Assembly: GCA_017440445.1 (NCBI GenBank) | Contig: JAFSHE010000152.1 | Span: forward strand, 1-5,169 | Origin: Oscillospiraceae bacterium | GTDB taxonomy: Bacteria; Bacillota_A; Clostridia; Oscillospirales; Ruminococcaceae | Direction: 5' to 3' | DNA: 5,169 nucleotides | Part shown: positions 1-4,421 of the stretch, in pieces | How positions within the stretch are numbered: position 1 is the stretch's first letter | Layout of the letters: each line of letters starts with the position of its first letter | Program-made: the position numbers and the translations under genes | The notes under the pieces: model-generated | Told to the model about the DNA's origin: nothing | What the model saw: only the letters and a program-made list of their open reading frames with translations | Database searches by the model: none

Positions 1-584
1 ATCACCTTGCCTATCACCTCAACAGTAAAGGAGGGGCGCAGCGAATATCCTCTTGAACGCTGTATATAAGCCACCTTACAGCCCGCCGCCTTTGCAGCGA
101 TAGCCTCATAATCGGGAGTGCCGTCGGGAAGCAGGTCAACCTGCTCGTACTTTATTCCGAAATCCTTAAGAGAGCCTATGCCCTCGCCGTTGATAACTCC
201 CTGAATGGTATCATAAGGCTCGCCTGTGACAGAAAGCAGAGTATCTCCCATGCGCAGCACTCCGAAAAGCGCAGTTGTTATCGCATGAGTACCGTTCACG
301 AAATTATGGCGCACAAGTGCGTCCTCCGTTCCGAGGATCCTCGCAAATACGCTGTCCAGCTTGTCCCTGCCGCTGTCACCGTAGCCGTAGCCGTTTGTTC
401 CCTTAAGGTCGCTTTCTCCTATCCTGTTGTCGATAAATGCGCCAAGAACACGTCTGCCACTAAGCTCCGCACGGCGCTCGAACTCTGCAAACTGGGGCTT
501 ACAAAGCTCCATAGCCTGTCCTGCAAGCTCCTCCAGGGCGGGGTCAAACCTGAATATATCATTTAACTCGAAGCTGTTTTCCAT
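1..584 (-). CDS. Met_gamma_lyase / aluminium-resistance family PLP protein, N-terminal part (3' end outside window)
   Basis: This is a fold-type I PLP enzyme of the family called 'methionine gamma-lyase family' or 'aluminium resistance protein' (PF06838, like Bacillus subtilis YnbB). The physiological substrate is not established for the family, so the lyase name is a fold-level label. The first 194 codons are visible on the minus strand. Recognisable blocks are NGYGYGDSGRD (residues 64-74), EDALVRHNFVNGTHAI (87-102), LFGVLRMGDTLLSVTGEPYDT (split at 106-116 and 117-126) and IQRSRGYSLRPS (174-185), all in the order expected for this family. The PLP-binding lysine would lie further on, past the window edge. 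The start is the ATG at 584-582, preceded by GGAGG (594-590) with 5 nt spacing. The protein is expected to be cytosolic. It is transcribed from a perfect consensus promoter at 640-668, and its ribosome site lies in a hairpin (590-606). I see no frameshift or odd composition. Family assignment is confident; function is not. Confidence 0.93.
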   Translation of the reverse strand, partial: MENSFELNDIFRFDPALEELAGQAMELCKPQFAEFERRAELSGRRVLGAFIDNRIGESDLKGTNGYGYGDSGRDKLDSVFARILGTEDALVRHNFVNGTHAITTALFGVLRMGDTLLSVTGEPYDTIQGVINGEGIGSLKDFGIKYEQVDLLPDGTPDYEAIAAKAAGCKVAYIQRSRGYSLRPSFTVEVIGKV

Positions 585-589
585 TTATA

Positions 590-619
590 CCTCCGTGATA
601 CGGAGGCACTGCTCCGCAT
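590..619 (-). promoter_or_regulatory. Leader with two mutually exclusive hairpins, one hiding the Shine-Dalgarno site
   Basis: In the minus-strand transcript, ATGCGGAG (619-612) can pair with CTCCGTAT (605-598) across a 6-nt loop, giving 8 bp with one G-U. The same CCTCCGT segment (606-600) can instead pair with ACGGAGG (596-590) across a 3-nt loop, a perfect 7-bp stem that contains the GGAGG ribosome site. The two folds share bases and cannot coexist. The upstream fold would leave the ribosome site open and the downstream fold would close it. The pairing is seen in the sequence; regulation is inference. The 3-nt loop is tight but possible. Confidence 0.5.
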
Positions 620-647
620 TTACATACATTATCTAAAATATTATACA
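619..647 (+). promoter_or_regulatory. Possible divergent plus-strand promoter
   Basis: TTTACA (619-624) and TATACA (642-647) are spaced by 17 nt, with 5/6 and 4/6 matches to consensus. Its -10 overlaps the -10 of the minus-strand promoter, so the two would exclude each other. A start near 654 would give a transcript that leads into the Cys-rich peptide gene. No better plus-strand promoter is obvious between 600 and 800. Confidence 0.35.
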
Positions 648-668
648 CTTTTTTTCATAATATGTCAA
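640..668 (-). promoter_or_regulatory. Consensus sigma-A promoter for the PLP gene
   Basis: Read on the minus strand, TTGACA (668-663) and TATAAT (645-640) are separated by exactly 17 nt, a full match to the housekeeping consensus. Transcription should begin near 633, giving a leader of about 50 nt that contains the two alternative hairpins. The -35 hexamer overlaps the first codons of the doubtful plus-strand ORF at 662. Confidence 0.85.
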
Positions 669-796
669 CCGATTTCGGCAATAAGGAAGTCGGAGAGGAA
701 CTCAGAAAATCAGTAACCAAAAATCACCTGCCGCATACTATGTACTATGAAACGGAAGCTTCAGTGGGAAGCGGAGGTTTCGTAAGAATATTTTAA
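662..796 (+). CDS. Doubtful 44-aa ORF directly upstream of the Cys-rich peptide gene
   Basis: An ATG at 662 opens a 44-codon frame ending with TAA at 794-796, just inside the AAGGAGG of the next gene. The product is hydrophilic and charged in its first half (NKEVGEELRKS) and ends in VGSGGFVRIF. I recognise no family. In favour: the stop is placed as in a tight operon and the composition looks protein-like. Against: there is no Shine-Dalgarno site before the ATG, third-position GC is lower than in the neighbouring genes, and the same stretch contains two good RNA stem-loops. It could be a small protein, a decayed gene end, or simply the leader of the next gene. Confidence 0.25.
   Translation: MSTDFGNKEVGEELRKSVTKNHLPHTMYYETEASVGSGGFVRIF
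669..693 (+). other. Leader stem-loop 1
   Basis: CCGATTTC (669-676) can pair with GAAGTCGG (686-693), 8 bp with one G-U and a 9-nt loop. A shorter competing palindrome, CCGA-TT-TCGG (669-678), shares the 5' arm. It lies early in the presumed leader of the Cys-rich peptide gene. Only the pairing is seen; a role is inferred. Confidence 0.3.
746..784 (+). other. Two-tier stem-loop with a purine internal loop ahead of the Cys-rich peptide gene
   Basis: The outer stem pairs TATGAAAC (746-753) with GTTTCGTA (777-784), 8 bp with one G-U. A symmetric 4x4 internal loop follows, GGAA (754-757) against GGAG (773-776). An inner 5-bp stem, GCTTC (758-762) with GAAGC (768-772), closes a pentaloop AGTGG. 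The element ends 10 nt before the AAGGAGG of the peptide gene. Nested pairing with a purine-rich internal loop resembles small structured RNA elements, but I recognise no named class. It could also be chance pairing within coding sequence. Confidence 0.35.
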
Positions 797-809
797 GGAG
801 GACATCATT

Positions 810-950
810 ATGTCATGCTTCAACTTTGGTGGTAACAACTGCTGCTGGATCATCATCCTCATTCTCCTGTTCTGCTGCTGCGGTAACGGCGGAAGCTCCA
901 ACGCAAACAACGGCTGCGGCTGCGACAACAACTGCAACCCCTGCTGCTGA
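810..950 (+). CDS. Small cysteine-rich Gly/Asn peptide (46 aa)
   Basis: The 46-aa product is too short for most gene finders but has an excellent AAGGAGG (795-801) 8 nt before the ATG. It carries 11 cysteines: positions 3, 11, 12, 22-24, 36, 38, 42, 45 and 46. Its layout is a short Gly/Asn head, a hydrophobic stretch CCWIIILILLFCCC (residues 11-24), then a Gly/Asn/Cys tail ending NPCC. It resembles the short proteins labelled 'chorion class high-cysteine' in gut Clostridia and, in size and layout, YjcZ-type spore peptides; both comparisons are from memory. The hydrophobic core is long enough to insert in or lie on a membrane. Metal binding, disulfide crosslinking or a spore-coat role are possible but unproven. 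A GC-rich hairpin follows at 974-993. Confidence 0.75.
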   Translation: MSCFNFGGNNCCWIIILILLFCCCGNGGSSNANNGCGCDNNCNPCC

Positions 951-973
951 TATCACACGTTCATAGCACAGCG

Positions 974-993
974 CCCTCCCCTCATGGGGAGGG
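974..993 (+). terminator. GC-rich hairpin after the Cys-rich peptide gene, weak T tract
   Basis: CCCTCCCC (974-981) and GGGGAGGG (986-993) form a perfect 8-bp stem with a TCAT tetraloop, 23 nt after the peptide stop codon. The stem is very stable, but the following bases (TCACTGCTTTC) lack a proper T run, so termination may be partial. It also forms the left edge of the repeat-like element described next. Confidence 0.45.
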
Positions 994-1117
994 TCACTGC
1001 TTTCAGAAAGCTCATTACAGAACAGTTTGCTAAGTTGTCAGAAATTCCGTCAACCCGCAAAGCTGTACGGGCAATTACATACCTTTCCGACAAGCTCGCC
1101 TCTCATAAAAGGGAGAG
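974..1117. repeat. Probable decayed MITE-like / interspersed palindromic element
   Basis: The element begins with a CCCTCCCC-TCAT-GGGGAGGG hairpin. It ends with a related one, CTCTC (1100-1104) and GAGAG (1113-1117), so the two edges are loosely similar in inverted orientation (about 12 of 19 aligned positions by eye). Between them is CCGTCA followed by a short CCCG/CGGG hairpin (about 1053-1072). This order of CCGTCA, hairpin, then a CTCTCC...GGGAGAG edge resembles widespread non-coding repeats that I recall from gut Firmicutes genomes. No transposase or target duplication is visible. The 67-codon frame across it (984-1187) has no ribosome site. Calling it a mobile repeat is inference. Confidence 0.35.
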
Positions 1118-1175
1118 TATTTGTATTAGAGGTAAAACTCCACAAATAAAGCCGCTTTTGGTAAAGAAACTATGT

Positions 1176-1212
1176 TACTCCCGCTGATTGACAACAGCCC
1201 TCTGCGGGAGTA
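1176..1212. promoter_or_regulatory. 9-bp inverted repeat embracing the SulP promoter -35 (possible operator)
   Basis: TACTCCCGC (1176-1184) and GCGGGAGTA (1204-1212) are perfect inverted copies separated by 19 nt. The left arm ends 3 nt before the -35 hexamer. The right arm fills the end of the spacer and enters the -10. Arm centres are 28 bp apart, so the site could bind a dimer or tetramer. In read-through RNA from upstream it would instead be a hairpin. No T tract follows, so it is not a terminator. Confidence 0.45.
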
Positions 1213-1216
1213 TAAT
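1188..1216 (+). promoter_or_regulatory. Consensus sigma-A promoter for the SulP transporter
   Basis: TTGACA (1188-1193) and TATAAT (1211-1216) are exactly 17 nt apart, a full consensus match. The start should fall at about 1223-1224, leaving a leader of about 75 nt. The spacer and flank carry the arms of a 9-bp dyad, which suggests a regulated promoter. Confidence 0.85.
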
Positions 1217-1224
1217 TATTCTCG

Positions 1225-1245
1225 GCGCATATTCTGCGCTTTTTT
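1225..1245 (+). terminator. Terminator-like hairpin at the predicted 5' end of the SulP transcript
   Basis: GCGCA (1225-1229) and TGCGC (1235-1239) form a 5-bp stem with a TATTC loop, followed directly by six T (1240-1245). The shape is that of an intrinsic terminator. It sits after the promoter, starting at about +1 or +2 of its transcript. It may stop transcription coming from upstream, act as a very early attenuator, or protect the mRNA 5' end. Confidence 0.45.
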
Positions 1246-1297
1246 ATGGTATGTGTAAAAAATTCGGGACGACCCGATGAAAAGAAGGTAATTTAAG

Positions 1298-2947
1298 ATG
1301 TTTAAAAAGTATGTTAGTGACCTTAAAGCAGAATTTAAGGGCTACAACGGAAAAACGCTGGCAAAGGACCTTATGGCGGGACTTACTGTTGCCGCAGTTG
1401 CGCTTCCTCTTGCGCTGGCATTCGGTGTAAGCTCGGGCGCTGACGCTGCCGCAGGCATGATAACCGCAATTGTTGCGGGTATCGTTATCGCTATACTCGG
1501 CGGCGCTTCCTATCAGATATCAGGCCCTACGGGCGCTATGGCGGCTATCCTGCTGTCCGTTTCGGCACAGTACGGTATCCCAGGTGTGCTTACAGCAGGC
1601 TTTCTGTCGGGTCTTATCCTGATAATCGCTGCGCTGTGCAAGGTGGGTAAGCTTGTAAGCTATCTCCCTGCGCCTGTTATCACAGGCTTTACCTCGGGTA
1701 TCGCCATCATCATCGCTCTTGGTCAGATAGATAACTTCTTCGGCACTAAGTCCGTAGGAGAAAACGCTATCGCAAAGATCGTTTCCTACTTCACAGGAGA
1801 GGGCAGCTTCTCCGTAAACTGGTGGGCTGTTATGTTCGGTGCGATGGTAATGCTCATCATGATAGTATATCCTAAGAAATGGAACGGTGTTGTACCCTCC
1901 TCCCTCGTGGGAATAATCGTCGCTCTCGTTGTGAACATGATATTCTTCCCCGAGCCTGTGGTCGCTGAAGTAGGAAACATCCCCCGCAGCCTTGTTACCG
2001 AGCAGAGTATCATCGTAAACGGCTTTGACTTCTCCAATATCACTGCGCTTATCGTACCCGCTTTCTCAGTTGCCGCTCTCGGAATGATAGAGAGCCTGCT
2101 GTGCGGCGCCTCCGCAGGCAAGATGAAGGGCGAGCGCCTTGACGCACAGCGTGAGCTTATCGCACAGGGCGTCGGAAACATGGTGATACCGCTTCTCGGC
2201 GGCGTTCCCGCAACCGCAGCCATCGCACGTACCTCGGTGGCTATCAAGTCGGGCGGTCAGACAAGGCTTGTAAGCGTGTTCCACTCTGTTGTGCTTATCC
2301 TCTCCATGTTCCTGCTTGGCGGCGTTATGAGCCGTATCCCGCTCTCTGCGCTTGCGGGCGTGCTGATGGTAACAGCCTTCCGCATGAACGAATGGGAATC
2401 CATAAAGAGCATATTCAAAAAGAAGTTCAAGTCCTCCATCTCCCAGTATCTGCTTACGATGCTTGCGACAGTGGTATTCGACCTTACTATTGCGATCGTT
2501 ATCGGTGTGGTTGCGGCTATGCTGCTGTTCGTTGTAAAGAGCTGCGAGCTGAACGTAGTCACAAGCGATGTTGACGAGAGCCGCCTCAAGGGCAAGGTAG
2601 CGTCGCACCATCACGAGGAATTCAAGGTAGTATACCTTTCGGGACCGCTGTTCTTCGGTACACAGGAGAAGCTTATCTCCGCCCTGTCTGAGCTGACAGA
2701 TGCAAGCCAGATAATCCTCTCCATGAGAGGTGTGCCTACTGCGGATGATATCTCCCTCGGAGAGCTTGAGGAGCTGTACAGACAGTTCCTTGAAAACGGA
2801 ACGCAGATATCCTTCTGCGGAGTGCAGCAGGCGGTGTCCGAGATGATGGACAGAGCAGGCTTCAGGGAGCGCATAGGCGAGCAGCACTTCTACTGGGATG
2901 CAGTAGCTGCCATCAAGGCGCTTGAAAGCAAGCAGACAGAGGTCTGA
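1298..2947 (+). CDS. SulP-family (SLC26-like) inorganic anion transporter with C-terminal STAS domain
   Basis: This 549-aa membrane protein belongs to the SulP family (Sulfate_transp, PF00916, plus STAS, PF01740). Members move sulfate, bicarbonate, dicarboxylates or other anions, usually as proton or sodium symporters or exchangers; the substrate cannot be told from sequence alone. The membrane domain spans about residues 25-415 in multiple hydrophobic helices. Family signatures are ISGPTGAMAA (74-83), LPAPVITGFTSGIAI (123-137) and GGVPATAAIARTS (301-313). A linker with HHH (437-439) leads to the STAS domain (about 442-545). Its central block LSMRGVPTADDISLGELEEL lacks the usual D-x-T-G after the VP motif, although S486 is close. 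Length is normal for bacterial SulP. The start is the ATG at 1298, 9 nt after AGAAGG (1283-1288). The gene is monocistronic, with its own promoter and a strong terminator. A long opposite-strand frame under it is a shadow. Confidence 0.95.
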   Translation: MFKKYVSDLKAEFKGYNGKTLAKDLMAGLTVAAVALPLALAFGVSSGADAAAGMITAIVAGIVIAILGGASYQISGPTGAMAAILLSVSAQYGIPGVLTAGFLSGLILIIAALCKVGKLVSYLPAPVITGFTSGIAIIIALGQIDNFFGTKSVGENAIAKIVSYFTGEGSFSVNWWAVMFGAMVMLIMIVYPKKWNGVVPSSLVGIIVALVVNMIFFPEPVVAEVGNIPRSLVTEQSIIVNGFDFSNITALIVPAFSVAALGMIESLLCGASAGKMKGERLDAQRELIAQGVGNMVIPLLGGVPATAAIARTSVAIKSGGQTRLVSVFHSVVLILSMFLLGGVMSRIPLSALAGVLMVTAFRMNEWESIKSIFKKKFKSSISQYLLTMLATVVFDLTIAIVIGVVAAMLLFVVKSCELNVVTSDVDESRLKGKVASHHHEEFKVVYLSGPLFFGTQEKLISALSELTDASQIILSMRGVPTADDISLGELEELYRQFLENGTQISFCGVQQAVSEMMDRAGFRERIGEQHFYWDAVAAIKALESKQTEV

Positions 2948-2961
2948 GCATAAATACATAC

Positions 2962-2992
2962 GACCCGTACACATGCTGTACGGGTCTTTTTT
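2962..2992 (+). terminator. Strong intrinsic terminator of the SulP gene
   Basis: GACCCGTACA (2962-2971) and TGTACGGGTC (2977-2986) form a perfect 10-bp stem with the loop CATGC, followed by six T (2987-2992). It lies 14 nt after the stop codon. The minus strand has no T run on the other side, so it works in one direction. Confidence 0.95.
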
Positions 2993-3004
2993 ACATGCTT
3001 CGTA

Positions 3005-3033
3005 TTCACTAAAACAGAGAAAACGCATAAAAT
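3005..3033 (+). promoter_or_regulatory. Probable promoter of the DUF3343-desulfurase operon
   Basis: TTCACT (3005-3010) and TAAAAT (3028-3033) are 17 nt apart, with 4/6 and 5/6 matches to sigma-A consensus. It lies directly after the SulP terminator and before the first gene of the operon. Transcription would start at about 3040, immediately at a small palindrome. Confidence 0.55.
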
Positions 3034-3040
3034 GCAGTAA

Positions 3041-3055
3041 GGGATATGCTATCCC
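3041..3055 (+). other. Palindrome at the predicted transcript start of the DUF3343 operon
   Basis: GGGATA (3041-3046) and TATCCC (3050-3055) flank TGC, a 6-bp perfect inverted repeat. It begins at the predicted +1. It could be a repressor site just downstream of the promoter or a 5' stabilising hairpin in the mRNA. It is not followed by T and is not a terminator. Confidence 0.4.
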
Positions 3056-3084
3056 GTTAATATATGGATAAGGAGCACTGTAAA

Positions 3085-3288
3085 ATGGACAGCTTTACGA
3101 TAAATATGAAAAACCAGACCGCTGCGCTTAAGGCAAGGGCGCTGCTGATGCGCAGAGGTATACGCTCCGTGATGGAGCGCACTCACGGAAAAAACGGATG
3201 CAGCTTCAGGCTGCGTGTATTCGGAAAGAGGACAGAGGTTTGCGCCCTGCTTTCCGCAGCAGGTATCCCCTGTGATATACCTCGATAA
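3085..3288 (+). CDS. DUF3343 putative Se/S carrier-like protein
   Basis: The 67-aa product resembles DUF3343 (PF11823, putative Se/S carrier-like), small proteins often found beside cysteine desulfurase-like and selenium genes. They are proposed to carry sulfur or selenium or to assist the desulfurase; the biochemical role is unproven. It begins MDSFTINMKNQTAALKARAL, an expected beta strand then a helix (residues 3-24). A second block with GCSFRLRV (38-45) and AAGIPCDIP (58-66) follows. Cysteines at 39, 53 and 63 are candidate carrier residues. I chose the ATG at 3085 because AAGGAG (3070-3075) lies 9 nt before it. An earlier in-frame ATG at 3064 would place that ribosome site inside the gene. 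Its last 17 bases overlap the start of the desulfurase gene, which argues for coupled translation and joint function. Confidence 0.75.
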   Translation: MDSFTINMKNQTAALKARALLMRRGIRSVMERTHGKNGCSFRLRVFGKRTEVCALLSAAGIPCDIPR

Positions 3289-4414
3289 CGCCGCAACATC
3301 CTACCCGAAGCCACAGGGGGTATATAGAGCATGGACAGAGGCCATCCGCACTTACGGAGCAAACCCCGGGCGCGGTGGCTATGATTTTTCGGCAGCCACC
3401 TCACAGGCTGTGTACGACAGCAGAGCAGCCTGCGCTGAGCTTTTCGGCGCTGAGCCTGAAAACACCGTTTTCACGCTTAACTGCACACACTCGCTGAATT
3501 ATGCGATAAAGGGTCTTGCCCGCCGCAAGGTACACTTCGTGATAAGCGACCTTGAGCATAACGCAGTGCTTCGGCCTGTGCATTCCTGCGCTGCGCAGAA
3601 TGGGGGAAGTTACAGCATCTTCGAGACCGCAGAGGAGGACGAGGTGACCATCTCACGGGCGGAGCGTGCGATACGTCCCGAAACTGCCGCCATGATATGC
3701 ACCGCCGCAAGCAACGTGACAGGCAGGCGGCTGCCGCTGAAGGCTCTTGCGGAGATATGCCGCAGGAAAAAGATTTGCTTCATCGTGGATGCGGCACAGG
3801 GCGCAGGCACGCTGCCCCTGTATCTGCGGGACGGGATAAACATCCTCTGCGCTGCGGGACACAAGGGCCTGTACGGTCCGATGGGTACAGGTCTGCTGCT
3901 GACAGACGGGAGCTTCCCGCTTAAGACACTTATTGAGGGCGGCACGGGCAGCGCCTCGGAAAGCCCTATTCAGCCCGGGTATACTCCCGACCGCTTTGAA
4001 AGCGGCACGATAAATACCGCTGGAGTGATAGCACTCGGTGCGGGAGTGACGTTTGTAAAGGAAAAAACGCCTGCTGCGATACTAAACCACGAGCTTAAGC
4101 TGTGCAAAAGCTTCTGCGACGGCGCACGGACACTTCCCCGTGTGACGCTGTATAACGACATCACAGGGGAAAATATGGGACATTATGCTCCCGTGGTATC
4201 CTTCGGGATAGAGGGCAGAAATGCCTCGGAGGTTTCGGCTGCTCTTGGCAGGAGGGGCTTCTGTCTGCGTGGCGGGCTGCATTGCGCTCCCCTCGCACAC
4301 AGAAAGCTCGGGACGCTTGAAAGCGGCACGGTGAGGTTTTCTCCCTCTGCTTTCACCACACCGCAGGAGGTTGACATGCTGCTCCACGCACTTAAACACG
4401 AGATACGCAGCTGA
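3272..4414 (+). CDS. Cysteine desulfurase family protein (class V aminotransferase, TIGR01977-like)
   Basis: This 380-aa PLP enzyme should take sulfur (or selenium) from cysteine (or selenocysteine) as an enzyme-bound persulfide. It begins MIYLDNAATSYPKP, the usual N terminus of the family, if the GTG at 3272 is the start. Other landmarks are NPGRGGYD (31-38), DLEHNAVLRP (93-102) with the PLP-stacking His96, VDAAQGAG (172-179) with Asp173, and AGHKGLYGPMGTG (195-207) with Schiff-base Lys198. RGGLHCAPLAHRKLG (333-347) carries the likely catalytic Cys338. The sequence ends with GTVRFSPSAF and a C-terminal helix. These fit the EF2568/TIGR01977 subgroup rather than housekeeping IscS. A GTG further upstream (3215) would add 19 unconserved residues. 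The start overlaps the DUF3343 gene by 17 bp and has only a weak AGG before it, so translation probably depends on the upstream gene. The enzyme is cytosolic. A long hairpin follows. Confidence 0.93.
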   Translation: MIYLDNAATSYPKPQGVYRAWTEAIRTYGANPGRGGYDFSAATSQAVYDSRAACAELFGAEPENTVFTLNCTHSLNYAIKGLARRKVHFVISDLEHNAVLRPVHSCAAQNGGSYSIFETAEEDEVTISRAERAIRPETAAMICTAASNVTGRRLPLKALAEICRRKKICFIVDAAQGAGTLPLYLRDGINILCAAGHKGLYGPMGTGLLLTDGSFPLKTLIEGGTGSASESPIQPGYTPDRFESGTINTAGVIALGAGVTFVKEKTPAAILNHELKLCKSFCDGARTLPRVTLYNDITGENMGHYAPVVSFGIEGRNASEVSAALGRRGFCLRGGLHCAPLAHRKLGTLESGTVRFSPSAFTTPQEVDMLLHALKHEIRS

Positions 4415-4421
4415 ATACAAC

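Larger units (their letters stand above)
951..1297. other. Gene-free interval between the Cys-rich peptide and the SulP gene
   Basis: No convincing coding region is seen on either strand. The interval contains the 974-993 hairpin, the repeat-like element to 1117, the SulP promoter with its dyad (1176-1216), a terminator-like hairpin at 1225-1245 and a small leader hairpin TCGGG/CCCGA (1264-1277). The stretch 1118-1175 is AT-rich and shows nothing I can name. Confidence 0.7.

Noticed and set aside
285..566. 93-codon plus-strand frame opposite the PLP gene
   Set aside because: The minus-strand frame has clear family motifs, a strong ribosome site and a consensus promoter; this frame has none of these.
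984..1187. 67-codon plus-strand frame in the intergenic region
   Set aside because: Its ATG lies in the loop of a GC-rich hairpin with no ribosome site, the frame spans the repeat-like element, and its end runs into the promoter dyad.
1223..1297. Riboswitch in the sulP leader
   Set aside because: The leader is only about 75 nt with two short hairpins and no conserved core of SAM, fluoride, cobalamin or other classes that I can recognise.
2066..3028. 320-codon minus-strand frame opposite the SulP gene
   Set aside because: It is a shadow of a strongly biased coding sequence. Its product is rich in His, Cys, Arg and Tyr with no family resemblance, it runs through the SulP terminator, and the plus-strand gene is certain.
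3064..3087. Earlier ATG (3064) as start of the DUF3343 gene
   Set aside because: The AAGGAG at 3070-3075 fits the ATG at 3085. The extra seven residues (MDKEHCK) are the translated ribosome-site region and do not fit the family N terminus.
3215..3271. Upstream GTG (3215) as start of the desulfurase
   Set aside because: It adds 19 residues without family similarity and has no ribosome site. MIYLDNAATS from GTG 3272 is the standard N terminus.
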